A DNA stretch of 64,000 bases from JACVRW01 sp963803085 (GTDB lineage: Bacteria; Actinomycetota; Thermoleophilia; Solirubrobacterales; Thermoleophilaceae), in NCBI GenBank assembly GCA_963803085.1, contig CAWDLE010000017.1, positions 186,001-250,000 of the forward strand, written 5' to 3'. This document shows, in pieces, positions 50,495 to 59,576 of the stretch. A program made the translations under genes and the position numbers. Every line of letters starts with the position of its first letter. Positions within the stretch are counted from its first letter, which is position 1. Under the pieces are notes generated by a model. That model worked only from the letters and a program-made list of their open reading frames with translations. It was not told the DNA's origin and did not search any database.

Positions 50495-51096
50495 GCCCCG
50501 AGCGCAACCTGAAAGTGCTCGTGGTGGACGACCACGACGTCGTCCACTGGGGCTTCCGGCTGCTCCTCACCGAGCAGCCCTGGGTGGAGCGCTGCCTCAC
50601 GGCGTCGAGCGTCCAGGAGGCGCTCGAGATGGCGCGCCGCTACGAGCCGCACGTGGCGCTCGTGGACCTCTTCCTCGGCGAGGAGTCGGGCGCGGAGCTG
50701 TGCGAGGCGATCCGGCGCGAGTCGCCCCCAACGCGCGTGCTGCTGATCTCGGGCGCCGGCTGGATCTCCCCTCAGGCTGCGAAGGCCGCGGGGGCCTCGG
50801 GCTTCGTCTCGAAGGACTGGCCCGCTCACGACGTGGCGATGGCCGTGCGGATGGTCGGGAAGGGCATGACCGTCTTCGCACCGCGCGCGGAGCAACCCTC
50901 CACGCCGCTGTCGGAGCGCGAGCGCGAGGTGCTGACGCACATGGCGAGCGGCGCCACCAACAAGGAGATCGCCGAGCTCCTCTTCCTCTCACCGCACACG
51001 GTGAAGGAGCACACGAGCGCGCTCTACCGCAAGCTCGGCGTGCGCAACCGAGCCGAGGCGGTCCAGCGGGCGGAGCGGCTGGGCCTGACGGCTTAG
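50491..51096 (+). CDS. NarL/FixJ family response regulator
   Basis: 201 residues. Receiver domain with phosphoacceptor D59 (VDLFLGEE), acidic pair VVDDHD and Lys in FVSKDW; C-terminal LuxR helix-turn-helix LSEREREVLTHMASGATNKEIAELL. GTG start overlaps the kinase gene (GTGA), forming a standard two-component pair. Target genes unknown. Confidence 0.94.
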   Translation: MSPERNLKVLVVDDHDVVHWGFRLLLTEQPWVERCLTASSVQEALEMARRYEPHVALVDLFLGEESGAELCEAIRRESPPTRVLLISGAGWISPQAAKAAGASGFVSKDWPAHDVAMAVRMVGKGMTVFAPRAEQPSTPLSEREREVLTHMASGATNKEIAELLFLSPHTVKEHTSALYRKLGVRNRAEAVQRAERLGLTA

Positions 51097-51473
51097 CCGG
51101 GCGAGTCGTAGAAGGCTCGGACCACGCCGCCGGGCTCGAGCCAGGGCTCCACGAGACGCTGTGCGCGCTCCGGCTCGCGGTGGAAGAGTCCCACGCGGAC
51201 GGCGAAGACCTTGTCGAAACGGCGCTCGCCGAGGTCCATGTCCTCGAGGCTCGCAACAAGGAACTCGGCCCTCCCGGCCTCGACATGCGCTGCATTACGG
51301 ACGGTCGCAGCGTCGACCATCTTCTGGGAGCGGTCGACGGCGGTCAGCCGGCCCTGCTCGAGCTGCTCGCACACCAGGGTCGCGGCGATCCCGTGCCCGC
51401 AGCCGATCTCAAGCACGCGGTCGTCCGGCTGGATGTCCAGCTCCTGGACCACCGCTCGCAGCCGCTCGCTCAA
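51093..51473 (-). CDS. short class I SAM-dependent methyltransferase
   Basis: 126 residues, little more than the core. VLEIGCGHGIAATLVCEQL (motif I), TAVDRSQKMV (motif II), DKVFAVRVGLFHRE (motif IV region). The substrate-binding C-terminus of usual methyltransferases is missing. Tail overlaps the response regulator by 4 bases on the opposite strand; five minus-strand genes from here to 53339 look like one housekeeping or detoxification group. Confidence 0.75.
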   Translation of the reverse strand: MSERLRAVVQELDIQPDDRVLEIGCGHGIAATLVCEQLEQGRLTAVDRSQKMVDAATVRNAAHVEAGRAEFLVASLEDMDLGERRFDKVFAVRVGLFHREPERAQRLVEPWLEPGGVVRAFYDSPG

Positions 51474-51477
51474 CGCA

Positions 51478-51945
51478 CTACCGCTTCATCGTCCGGACGC
51501 CGTCCTCGGGCGTCCAGACCTCGATCACCAGGGCTTTGCGCTCGTCGTCGAGGCCGACCGTCGAGACCTCGCGCAGGTCCAGCCGGAACAGGTGCGAGGG
51601 CCCGTCCGCTCCCGCCTCTCCGTTGATCGCCTTCACCCGCTCGGGATCCGTGATCTCCTCGGCGATGCCGGCCAGCTTGGCGTCGCCGCTCCAGTCCGCC
51701 GGCTCCTCGGAACCGCTGTGGAGAGCGAAGCGCGGGTCGCGCTGAAGGTCGCGGGCCTTCAGCGCCTGCCACATCGACCCGATCCAGAGCTCGCCTTCCA
51801 TCAGGTTCGTCTCGCTGCCCGAGATGCGCGGCGAGCCGTCCCGCCGCAGCGTTGCGAGCGTCTTGTGCGTGTGAGCATCGAGGCGGGCACGCACCCGCGC
51901 GGCGAGGTCCGGAGCGGCGGCCTCGAACTCGGACCAGCTCGCCAC
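51478..51945 (-). CDS. pyridoxamine-5'-phosphate-oxidase-like flavin-binding protein
   Basis: 155 residues, split-barrel fold. KTLATLRRDGSPRISGSETNLMEGELWIGSM is the family strand pattern, with KARDLQRDPRFALHS as the flavin phosphate loop. Members reduce or bind F420/FMN-linked substrates; the exact cofactor is unknown. GTG start. Confidence 0.84.
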   Translation of the reverse strand: MASWSEFEAAAPDLAARVRARLDAHTHKTLATLRRDGSPRISGSETNLMEGELWIGSMWQALKARDLQRDPRFALHSGSEEPADWSGDAKLAGIAEEITDPERVKAINGEAGADGPSHLFRLDLREVSTVGLDDERKALVIEVWTPEDGVRTMKR

Positions 51946-51948
51946 GCG

Positions 51949-52242
51949 CTAGGCCCGCCCGTCCAAGAGGATCTCCCAGGGCTCGATTGCCGCCGTCTTG
52001 AGCAGACCCATCGGCCGCCAGGGATCCTCGGCGAAGCGAGCCTCCACCGCCTGCTCGCTTTCGGCCGAGACCGCCATCAGCACCCGGTCGCCGTCGGCCA
52101 GCGGTCCGCCGAGCACGATGAAGCCCTCATCCACAAGCGCATCCATGAAGCTCGCGTGCGCGTCCCATTCGTCCTGCTCGCGCATGCCGCGCGAGTCGTC
52201 CCAGTTCAGATCGTGTTCAACCGTGACTGCGAAGTAGGGCAT
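51949..52242 (-). CDS. YciI family protein
   Basis: 97 residues, dimeric alpha/beta barrel. MPYFAVTVEHDLNWDDSR, WDAHASFMDALVDEGFIVLGGPLADGDRVLM and FAEDPW match the family, with the active-site-like His-Asp pair. Role unknown. Three bases before the oxidase-like gene, so co-transcribed. Confidence 0.84.
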   Translation of the reverse strand: MPYFAVTVEHDLNWDDSRGMREQDEWDAHASFMDALVDEGFIVLGGPLADGDRVLMAVSAESEQAVEARFAEDPWRPMGLLKTAAIEPWEILLDGRA

Positions 52243-52340
52243 TGAAAGGCAACGCTATCCAGGCGGCCCGGTCCGCCGGGCACACGTCACACCCATGAAG
52301 GACATTCGTTGGCCGGCGGGCCGCGGTTCCGGTTCCCGGC

Positions 52341-52712
52341 CTAGCTGCGGTCGGGGATCTGCTGCACGGCCCAGCCGTTTCCGTCGGGATCGCTGAAGAA
52401 CACGAATGAGCCCCACGGGAACTCCTGCACCTCGCTCACCTCGACGCCGCGCTCGGCCAGCTCGGCACGCGCGGCCTGGACGTCGGGGACCACCAGCATC
52501 AGACCCTGCACGGAGCCGGGCGGCGTGTCCACGATCCCCTTGCCCAGCGAGATCGAGCAGGCCGAGCCGGGGGGCGTGAGCTGGACGAAGCGGATCTCGT
52601 CGCTGACCGCGTGGTCATGGTCCGCGTTGAATCCCGCCTGCTCCGTGTAGAACGCCTTCGCGCGATCCACATCGGTTACGGGGATCGGCACCACCTCGAT
52701 TTTCCAATCCAT
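52341..52712 (-). CDS. VOC family protein (glyoxalase superfamily)
   Basis: 123 residues, one VOC unit pair. VVPIPVTDVDRAKAFYTEQAGF opens the fold and GSFVFFSDPDGNGWAVQQIP closes it. The first-strand position has Pro instead of the metal His, so it may bind a ligand without metal. Separated from the YciI gene by 98 bases that hold a small GCCCGG/CCGGGC hairpin (52266-52281). Confidence 0.84.
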   Translation of the reverse strand: MDWKIEVVPIPVTDVDRAKAFYTEQAGFNADHDHAVSDEIRFVQLTPPGSACSISLGKGIVDTPPGSVQGLMLVVPDVQAARAELAERGVEVSEVQEFPWGSFVFFSDPDGNGWAVQQIPDRS

Positions 52713-52724
52713 GTCTGGGTCTTA

Positions 52725-53339
52725 TCAGACGCGCGGGCGCTCGTTCACGCGATCGATCCACTCTGAGAGCCGCGGGTGGCCACCGTCCAGCTGCAGGTGC
52801 TCCTCGAGGATGCGGTGGAAGAGCTCGTCGTCGGCGGGATCGCGCAGCTTGCCGAACTTCAGGAACGGGAAGGCGGCGCAGTCGGCCGCCGAGAAGTCGC
52901 CGAAGAGGTGATCGCGGCCGTCGAGCAGCTCCTCGAACACCTCGAGCCACGCACGCATCTGAGCACCGAGCGCGGCCACGCGCTCGTGGTCGGGGTGCTC
53001 CCGCTCCAGCTCGTCCTCGATCGTGTTCGGCGCGAGCTTCCAGACCTCGTTGAACCACTCGAGGAACACGTCCAGCTCGGCCCGGCGCGCGGGGTCGCGC
53101 GGAAACAGCGGCGGCTCGGGATACCGCTCCTCCAGATGCCGCATGATCCGGGTCGAGTCCGGGATCACCTCGTCGCCGTCCACGAGCACCGGCACGAGCG
53201 GCTGCCCGCTCACCTCGACGACCGGCGAGCGGTCCTCGTAGGAGATCTCGATCGACTCCACATCGAGCCCCTTGTGGGCGAGTGCAAGCGCCACACGCTC
53301 GACATTGGTGGAAAACGGGGCTCTGTAGAGCCGGAGCAT
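52725..53339 (-). CDS. glutathione S-transferase family protein
   Basis: 204 residues. Thioredoxin-fold N-domain (MLRLYRAPFSTNVERVALALAHKG, QPLVPVLVDGDEVIPDSTRIMRHLEERYP) and helical C-domain with FGDFSAADCAAFPFLK. Second GST-like gene of the window, not closely similar to the first. ATG at 53339 is the first Met of the domain. Confidence 0.88.
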   Translation of the reverse strand: MLRLYRAPFSTNVERVALALAHKGLDVESIEISYEDRSPVVEVSGQPLVPVLVDGDEVIPDSTRIMRHLEERYPEPPLFPRDPARRAELDVFLEWFNEVWKLAPNTIEDELEREHPDHERVAALGAQMRAWLEVFEELLDGRDHLFGDFSAADCAAFPFLKFGKLRDPADDELFHRILEEHLQLDGGHPRLSEWIDRVNERPRV

Positions 53340-53350
53340 CGGGTGAGGGT

Positions 53351-53369
53351 ACCCCCCCGACCGGGGGGT
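53351..53369. promoter_or_regulatory. C6/G6 hairpin in the promoter region of the fatty-acid operon
   Basis: ACCCCCC-CGACC-GGGGGGT inverted repeat lying between the divergent GST and fabD starts. The same arms (ACCCCCC/GGGGGGT) form the terminator after folK. Here the position suggests an operator or a 5' leader structure instead. Confidence 0.4.
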
Positions 53370-53420
53370 CCTATGTCCCACTCGGCTAACGGATTGGCCA
53401 TAACAGACAAGGTTCATGTG

Positions 53421-54269
53421 ATGGCCCGCGACCAACTCACTGCGCTGCTCTTTCCGGGGCAGGGCAGCCAAACCGCTGATATGCGCGAGACGGTGGAGCG
53501 CCACCGTCCCGATCTGCTCGAGCTCGCCGAACGCGAGGTCGGCGCCGACCTGTTCGATCGGGCCACCGAGGGCACGCGCTGGGCGCAGCCGGCGATCTAC
53601 TGCGCGGCGCTTGCCGGCTACGCGGAGCTGGACGCGAGCGCGGACGTGATGGCCGGCCATTCGCTCGGCGAGATCACCGCTCTCGTGGCGGCCGAAGCGA
53701 TCTCAGCCGAAGACGGCCTGCGAGTGGTCGCGGCCCGCGGCAGCCTGATGCAGGAAGCCGCCGAGGAGACGGGCGACGGTGGGATGACCGCCGTACGCGC
53801 CCGCGAGGACAACCGCGACGTGATCGCCGAGGTTGCGGCGGCCACTCACGTATCGATCGCCAACGACAACGCCCCGGACCAGCTCGTGCTGTCCGGCTCG
53901 CTGAGCGCGCTCGACGACGCCGAGGCGCAGCTCAAGGAGCGCGGCGTGCGCGGCAAGCGGCTGCCGGTGGCGGGCGCCTTCCACTCACCTCTGATGGAGC
54001 CGGCCGTGGAGCCCTTCCGTGCTCTGCTGGCTGACACCGAGATCGCGGAGCCGCGCGTGCCCGTGTACTCGTGCGTGACCGCCGAGCCCTTCGACGACGT
54101 CCGCGAGCGGCTGGTGCAGGCGATCACGCACCCGGTGCGCTGGCTCGAAGTGATGCGTGCGCTCGACGCGCGCGGTGTGACCAACTTCGTGGAGACCGGC
54201 CCCGGCCACGTCCTGACGAACCTTGTGCGAAAATCTCTCGCCGGTGCGATGGAGGCCGCCGGTGCGTAG
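53421..54269 (+). CDS. fabD: malonyl-CoA:ACP transacylase
   Basis: 282 residues. Moves malonyl from CoA to ACP. TALLFPGQGSQ at the N-terminus, catalytic S81 in MAGHSLGE, and GAFHSPLM with the catalytic His. ATG 53421 gives the normal N-terminus; an ATG at 53373 would add 16 unconserved residues. First gene of the fatty-acid operon; overlaps fabH by 8 bases. Confidence 0.93.
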   Translation: MARDQLTALLFPGQGSQTADMRETVERHRPDLLELAEREVGADLFDRATEGTRWAQPAIYCAALAGYAELDASADVMAGHSLGEITALVAAEAISAEDGLRVVAARGSLMQEAAEETGDGGMTAVRAREDNRDVIAEVAAATHVSIANDNAPDQLVLSGSLSALDDAEAQLKERGVRGKRLPVAGAFHSPLMEPAVEPFRALLADTEIAEPRVPVYSCVTAEPFDDVRERLVQAITHPVRWLEVMRALDARGVTNFVETGPGHVLTNLVRKSLAGAMEAAGA

Positions 54270-55317
54270 CCCGGACCTCCTGTGGCCGGACGCGAGGGCG
54301 GCCGTGCGCGATGCCGCCGCCTCCGACCCCGCAGCGGCGGCGACGGTGACCCCCATGCCGTGGGACCGCCGACAGCGCGCGGCCGCCCTGGCGTCCGTCG
54401 CCATGGCGGTGCCGGAGCGCGTGGTCACGAACGCGACGGTGGCCGAGGGCGCCGGCGTGACCGAGCAGTGGATCGTGCACCGCACGGGCGTGCATGAGCG
54501 TCGCCGCGTGTCGGATGGCGAGCGCCTTCAGGACCTCGCCACCGCCGCGGGCCGCGCGGCGCTGGAGGAGGCCAACGTGGCCGCCGAGGACCTGGACCTG
54601 GTGCTGGTGGCGACCGTGGCGCCGGACGATCTCCTGCCGAACGCCGCCCCGCTGGTCGCACGCGACCTCGGTGCCACGCGAGCGGGCGCGATGGACCTGG
54701 GAGCGGCCTGCACGGGCTTCCTGTCGGCACTGTCGCTTGCCGCCGCCCAGGTGGAGGGCGGGCGCAGCCAGAACGTGCTCGTGATCGGCGCCGAGGTGCT
54801 CAGCCGCTTCGTCGACAGCTCCGACCGTGGCACGGCCGCGCTCTTCGCTGACGGCGCGGGCGCCGCGCTCGTGGCGCCCTCGAGCGGCAGCGCCCACATC
54901 GCCGACATCGTCCTGCACTGCGACGCCGCCGGGGCCAACGCGATTCGCGCCTCGCACGACGAGCAGATCATCCACATGCAGGGCCACGACACCTTCAAGG
55001 CGGCGGTCCATCGGATGTCCGACGCGAGCATCGAGGCCACGCAGCGCGCGGGCGTGGGTCTGGAGGAGATCGACCTGTTCGTCTACCACCAGGCGAACGC
55101 GCGAATCCTCACGGCCGTGGGCGAGCGGCTCGGCCTCGACAGTGACCGCGTGATCAACTGCATCGACCGCTACGGCAACACCTCATCGGCAACGCTCCCG
55201 ATCGCCCTCGCTGACGCTCGCGAGCGCGGGATGCTCGAGCCCGGCATGAACGTGCTGCTCGCCGCATTCGGCGCGGGTTTCACCTGGGGGGCCGGCGTGA
55301 TCGAATGGGGGGCATGA
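54262..55317 (+). CDS. fabH: beta-ketoacyl-ACP synthase III
   Basis: 351 residues. Starts fatty-acid chains by condensing acyl-CoA with malonyl-ACP. Triad C150 (GAACTGF), H276 (YHQANARI), N306 (GNTSSAT). GTG 54262 has GGAGG at ideal spacing and gives a roughly 30-residue, Ala/Asp-rich extension before the normal beginning at ALASVAMAVPE; a start at ATG 54355 would remove it but has no ribosome site. Confidence 0.92.
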   Translation: MRSPDLLWPDARAAVRDAAASDPAAAATVTPMPWDRRQRAAALASVAMAVPERVVTNATVAEGAGVTEQWIVHRTGVHERRRVSDGERLQDLATAAGRAALEEANVAAEDLDLVLVATVAPDDLLPNAAPLVARDLGATRAGAMDLGAACTGFLSALSLAAAQVEGGRSQNVLVIGAEVLSRFVDSSDRGTAALFADGAGAALVAPSSGSAHIADIVLHCDAAGANAIRASHDEQIIHMQGHDTFKAAVHRMSDASIEATQRAGVGLEEIDLFVYHQANARILTAVGERLGLDSDRVINCIDRYGNTSSATLPIALADARERGMLEPGMNVLLAAFGAGFTWGAGVIEWGA

Positions 55318-56051
55318 ATGGACGACCGGATGGCAGCGCACTCGTCACCGGCGCATCGCGCGGGATCGGTGCGGCGATCGCCAAATCGCTTGCCCGGGAG
55401 GGCTGGCCGGTGGGCGTGAACTACCGCAGCGACTCCGAGGCGGCCGACGCCGTGGTCGACGAGATCACGAGCGCGGGCGGCCGCGCGAAGGCGCTCCACG
55501 GCGACGTGGCCGATCCCGAGACCGCCGATGCGCTCTTCACCGCGCTCGAGGAGGAGTTCGGACCGGTGCTCGTGCTCGTGAACAACGCCGGCATCACCGC
55601 AGACGGCCTAGCTCCGATGATCGACGACGACGACTGGAACAGCGTCATCGACACGAACCTGTCGGCCGCCTTCCGGCTCACCCGTCGCGCGCTGCGGCCG
55701 ATGATCCGCAGCCGCTACGGCCGCGTGGTGAACATCGCGTCGATCGTGGGCGGCGTCCGTGGCAACGCGGGACAGGCCAACTACGCTGCGTCGAAGGCCG
55801 GCCTGGTGGCGATGACGAGGACCGTTGCGGCCGAGGTGGCCCGCCGCGGGGTCACGGTGAACGCCGTGGCGCCCGGTCTGATCGAGACCGGCATGACCGA
55901 CGGCATCGCAGAGAACTTGCTGGAACACGTGCCCGCCCGCAGGGCCGGCACGCCGGAAGAGGTGGCCGAGTGCGTGCGCTTCCTGGCGTCTGATGGCGCC
56001 GCGTACGTAACCGGTGTCTGCCTCACCGTTGACGGAGGCCTCACCGCCTAA
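55314..56051 (+). CDS. fabG: 3-oxoacyl-ACP reductase
   Basis: 245 residues, SDR. ALVTGASRGIGAAIAKSLA, LVNNAGITADG, catalytic Ser/Tyr/Lys in NIASIVGG and NYAASKAG, and the end YVTGVCLTVDGG. Reduces the beta-keto group in each elongation cycle. ATGA overlap with fabH; next gene acpP follows after 21 bases with a strong AAGGAGG. Confidence 0.94.
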   Translation: MNGRPDGSALVTGASRGIGAAIAKSLAREGWPVGVNYRSDSEAADAVVDEITSAGGRAKALHGDVADPETADALFTALEEEFGPVLVLVNNAGITADGLAPMIDDDDWNSVIDTNLSAAFRLTRRALRPMIRSRYGRVVNIASIVGGVRGNAGQANYAASKAGLVAMTRTVAAEVARRGVTVNAVAPGLIETGMTDGIAENLLEHVPARRAGTPEEVAECVRFLASDGAAYVTGVCLTVDGGLTA

Positions 56052-56072
56052 GAGATGACAAGGAGGAACTGA

Positions 56073-56321
56073 ATGGCAGCAACAGCTACACGTGAGGAAA
56101 TCGAGGGCCGGGTGTTCGAGGCTCTCGAGGAGTTCGGCGCCGAGCCGGACGCGATCACCCCTGATGCGACCTTCGAGTCGCTGGACGTGGATTCGCTCGA
56201 CCTGGTCGAGCTCGCGCAGATCGTCGAGGACGAGTACGGCGTGCAGCTCAAGGGCGAGGACATGGAGGGTGTTGCGACCGTCCGTCAGGCCGTCGACCTG
56301 GTGATGTCGAAGCTCGGATGA
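56073..56321 (+). CDS. acpP: acyl carrier protein
   Basis: 82 residues, acidic four-helix protein. The phosphopantetheine attachment site is S41 in DVDSLDLVEL. AAGGAGGAA gives the strongest ribosome site of the operon, consistent with the high ACP levels cells need. ATGA overlap with fabF. Confidence 0.95.
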   Translation: MAATATREEIEGRVFEALEEFGAEPDAITPDATFESLDVDSLDLVELAQIVEDEYGVQLKGEDMEGVATVRQAVDLVMSKLG

Positions 56322-57520
56322 CCCGTTCTGTCGTCATCACCGGCGTCGGCGCCGTCACGCCCCTGGGCGTGGGCGCCCGCACGCTGCACGAGCGCTGGAG
56401 CGCCGGCCAGTCCGGAATCGAGGACGGGTTCGGCCGCGCGAGCGAGTTCGAGCCCAAGGAGCACCTCTCGATCAAGGAGGTGCGCCGCTCGGACCGCTAC
56501 ACCCAGCTCGCGCTCGCGGCCGCCGGCGAGGCGCTCGAGGACGCCGGCTGGGACGGCGAGGCGCCCTACGACCCCGAGCGGGCGGCCTGCGTGATCGGCA
56601 CCGGCATCGGCGGCATCGGAACGCTGGAGGCGAATCACATCCTCCTGCTTGACGAGGGCGCGGACCGGATCTCGCCGCTCTCGATCCCGCTGCTGATGGC
56701 CAACGCGGCCTCCGGCGTGATCGCGATGAAGCACGACCTGCGCGGGCAGTCCTTCGGGACGGTGTCCGCGTGCGCGGCGGGTGCCCATGCGATCGGCATG
56801 GCCGAGCGGATCATTCGCTACGGCGACGCCGACGCGGTCGTGACCGGTGGCAGCGAGGCGGCGATCACACCGCTCGCGACGGCCGCCTTCGCGCGCATGG
56901 ACGCACTCTCGGACAGCGGCATCTCGCGTCCCTTCGACCGCCGCCGCGACGGCTTCGTGATGGGCGAGGGCGCCGGCATCCTCGTGCTGGAGGAGGAGGA
57001 GGCGGCCCGCGAGCGCGGCGCGCGCATCCTCGGCTACATACGCGGCTACGCCTCGACCTCGGACGCCTACCACCTGACCGCCCCCGAGCCGAACGGCCGC
57101 GGCGCGGCGAAGGCAATGGAGCTGGCAATGAAGGACGCAGGTATAGACGCGGAGCAGGTGCTGTACGTGAACGCACACGGCACCTCGACGCCGCTGAATG
57201 ACCGCTCCGAGACGAACGCCATCAAGACGGCGCTCGGCGAGGACGTGGCGGCGCACATGCCGATCAGCTCGACCAAGTCGGCCATCGGCCACCTGCTCGG
57301 CGCCGCGGGCGCCGTGGAGGCGATCGCCACGCTGCTGGCGCTGCGCGACCGCATCGCGCCGCCGACCCTGAACTACGAGGAGCCCGACGAGGGGCTCGAC
57401 CTGGACTACGTGCCCAACGAGGCCCGTCCGCTGCCGAACGGCGACGCCCGAGCAATCGGGCTGTCGAACGCGTTCGGCTTCGGCGGCCACAACGCCGTGC
57501 TGTGCCTGGAGGCTTCATGA
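56318..57520 (+). CDS. fabF: beta-ketoacyl-ACP synthase II
   Basis: 400 residues, thiolase fold. Catalytic C152 (SACAAGAHAIG), H287 (NAHGTSTPLND), and the Lys/His of TKSAIGHLLGAAGAVEA; C-terminal NAFGFGGHNAVL. Elongates acyl-ACP; comparable to KasA of the mycobacterial operon. Overlaps both neighbours by 4 bases. Confidence 0.95.
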   Translation: MTRSVVITGVGAVTPLGVGARTLHERWSAGQSGIEDGFGRASEFEPKEHLSIKEVRRSDRYTQLALAAAGEALEDAGWDGEAPYDPERAACVIGTGIGGIGTLEANHILLLDEGADRISPLSIPLLMANAASGVIAMKHDLRGQSFGTVSACAAGAHAIGMAERIIRYGDADAVVTGGSEAAITPLATAAFARMDALSDSGISRPFDRRRDGFVMGEGAGILVLEEEEAARERGARILGYIRGYASTSDAYHLTAPEPNGRGAAKAMELAMKDAGIDAEQVLYVNAHGTSTPLNDRSETNAIKTALGEDVAAHMPISSTKSAIGHLLGAAGAVEAIATLLALRDRIAPPTLNYEEPDEGLDLDYVPNEARPLPNGDARAIGLSNAFGFGGHNAVLCLEAS

Positions 57521-58998
57521 GCGCCCTTGCGGACAGGATGCCCGCTGAGCGGATCTCGCCACTGCTGAAGGAGCCGCGCGAGGTTACCGCCCGCGATCGG
57601 CTCGAATTGCTCTGCGACCCCGGATCGCTGCACGTGATCCGCTCGACCGTGCTGCCGCGGCGCGAGTCCAAGCGCATGCGCGACGGCGACGGCGTGGTGG
57701 GCGCGGCCGGCACGATCTCCGGTCGCCCGGTCTACTGCTACGCGCAGGACCAGTCGTTCGCCGGCGGCTCGCTGGGCGAGGCCCATGCCGAGACGATCGT
57801 GCGAGTGATGCAGCTCGCCGGCCGTGCCCGCGCCCCGGTGATCGGCTTCGTCGCCTCCGGCGGTGCCCGCATGGACGACGGCATCGCCGCGCTCGGCGGC
57901 TACGGCCGGATCTTCCGCGAGAGCGTGAAGCTGTCGGGTCGCGTCCCGCAGATCTCCGTGATCACGGGCGTGTCCGCCGGCGGCGGCGCGTACTCCCCGG
58001 CGCTCACCGACTTCGTCGTGATGACCGAGGGCTCCGCGATGTTCCTCACCGGCCCAGGCGTGGTACGCGAGGTCATGGGCGAGGACGTGGACGCCCAGGC
58101 GCTCGGCGGTCCGAAGGTGCACGCGAAGAACGGCGTCTGCCAGTTCGTGGCGGGGAACGATCACGAGGCTGTCGGAGTGGTGCGGGAGCTGATCGCCCAC
58201 CTGCCGCAGCACGCGGGGGAGCGGCCGCCGCACGGCCTGCCGGCACCGGTTCCGTCAATGGACCCCGCCGCGCTGGTGCCGGATTCGGCGCGCAAGGTCT
58301 ACGACGTTCGCCACGTGATCCGCGCGATCGTGGACAACGCGGAGCTCCTCGAGGTGTCGGAGCGCTGGGCGCGCAACATGGTCACCGCCTTCTGCCGGAT
58401 CGACGGGCGCGCCGTGGGCGTGATCGCGAACCAGCCCTGGTATCTGGGCGGCGTGATCGACGCGGACGCGGCGCAGAAGGCTTCCAAGTTCGTGCGCACG
58501 TGCAACGCGTACGGGCTGCCGCTGGTGGTCCTGGTGGACACCCCTGGCTTCCTGCCGGGCACGAAGCAGGAGGGCCTCGGCGTGATCCGCCACGGGGCGA
58601 AGCTCCTGCACGCCTTCGCCGAGGCCGTGGTCCCTAAGGTGACCGTTGTGCTGCGCAAGGCTTACGGCGGTGGCTTCATCACGATGAACTCCAAGGATCT
58701 CGGGGCCGACCTCGCGCTCGCCTGGCCGGACGCCCAGATCGGGATCATGGGGCCGAAGCAGGCCGTGGGGATCGTGCACCGGCGCGAGATCGCCGCGGCC
58801 GACGACCCCGAGCGCGAGCACGATCGCCTGGCCGACGAGTACGCCGCGGACCACGTGTCCGCCGCGGCTGCGGCCCGTGAGGGCTTCATCGACGAGCTGG
58901 TCCCGCCCCAGGAGACGCGACGCCGTCTCGCGGGCGCGCTCGCCGCGCTTTCGGGCGCAGGTGACTACGGCAACGGCGGAGGGAACATCCCGCTGTGA
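57517..58998 (+). CDS. accD: acyl-CoA carboxylase carboxyltransferase (beta) subunit
   Basis: 493 residues, PccB/AccD type with N- and C-lobe crotonase folds. GSLGEAHAETIV and VIGFVASGGARMDDGIAALGGYG form the acyl-CoA oxyanion loop; VSAGGGAYSPALTDFVVM and RKAYGGGFITMNSKDLGAD are the two halves of the carboxybiotin site. Makes malonyl-CoA for the same operon, as AccD6 does after kasB in mycobacteria. GGAGG before ATG 57517. No AccA/biotin subunit in the window. Confidence 0.92.
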   Translation: MSALADRMPAERISPLLKEPREVTARDRLELLCDPGSLHVIRSTVLPRRESKRMRDGDGVVGAAGTISGRPVYCYAQDQSFAGGSLGEAHAETIVRVMQLAGRARAPVIGFVASGGARMDDGIAALGGYGRIFRESVKLSGRVPQISVITGVSAGGGAYSPALTDFVVMTEGSAMFLTGPGVVREVMGEDVDAQALGGPKVHAKNGVCQFVAGNDHEAVGVVRELIAHLPQHAGERPPHGLPAPVPSMDPAALVPDSARKVYDVRHVIRAIVDNAELLEVSERWARNMVTAFCRIDGRAVGVIANQPWYLGGVIDADAAQKASKFVRTCNAYGLPLVVLVDTPGFLPGTKQEGLGVIRHGAKLLHAFAEAVVPKVTVVLRKAYGGGFITMNSKDLGADLALAWPDAQIGIMGPKQAVGIVHRREIAAADDPEREHDRLADEYAADHVSAAAAAREGFIDELVPPQETRRRLAGALAALSGAGDYGNGGGNIPL

Positions 58999-59576
58999 TG
59001 TACGTGGCCCTCGGCGACAGCTTCACCGCGGGAGTCGAGCCCGGGCAGCCGCGCTGGCCGGACGAGCTGGCGCGCCAGCTGGGCGGTCGCTATGTGAACC
59101 TCGCTGAGGTGGGCGCCACCAGCGAGCACGTGGAGCTGGACCAGCTCGAACGAGCTCTGAAACTCCAGCCTGACGTCGTCACGCTCGTGTGCGGGGCCAA
59201 CGACGTCCTGTTCAACACGCGGCCCGACCCCGACGCCTACGCCGCCCGCCTCTCGCGCATGTTCGCTCGGCTGCGGCGAGAGCTGCCGCAGGCGCAGATC
59301 GTCACGGCCACCTATCCGGAAATCGGGCGCTTCCTCGCGCTGCGGCCGCGCACCCGCGCGCGCGTGGACGAGGGGATGGAGCTCTTCAACGCCGCGGTGC
59401 GCAAGGTCGCGCGGCGCCACGACGTGGTGCTGATGGAGAGCTTCGACCACCCAGCGGCAAACGTCCGCGAGACCTACGCCGACGACGGCTTCCACCCCTC
59501 CGCCGAGGGCCACCGCCAGGCCGCGCGCGAGTTCCTGCGCGCGCTCCGAAAGCGCTTCCGACTAACCGCAGCGTGA
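58998..59576 (+). CDS. SGNH/GDSL hydrolase
   Basis: 192 residues. Block I VALGDSFTAGV (Ser), block III GANDVLFNTRPD (Asn) and block V DGFHPSAEGHRQ (Asp/His). No signal peptide, so cytoplasmic; a thioesterase or lysophospholipase role connected with the surrounding fatty-acid genes is plausible (inference). TGATG coupling with accD, GTGA overlap with the next gene. Confidence 0.9.
   Translation: MYVALGDSFTAGVEPGQPRWPDELARQLGGRYVNLAEVGATSEHVELDQLERALKLQPDVVTLVCGANDVLFNTRPDPDAYAARLSRMFARLRRELPQAQIVTATYPEIGRFLALRPRTRARVDEGMELFNAAVRKVARRHDVVLMESFDHPAANVRETYADDGFHPSAEGHRQAAREFLRALRKRFRLTAA

Noticed and set aside
52266..52281. GCCCGG-TCCG-CCGGGC hairpin between two minus-strand genes
   Set aside because: A 6-bp GC stem occurs often by chance at this composition and no U-run follows.
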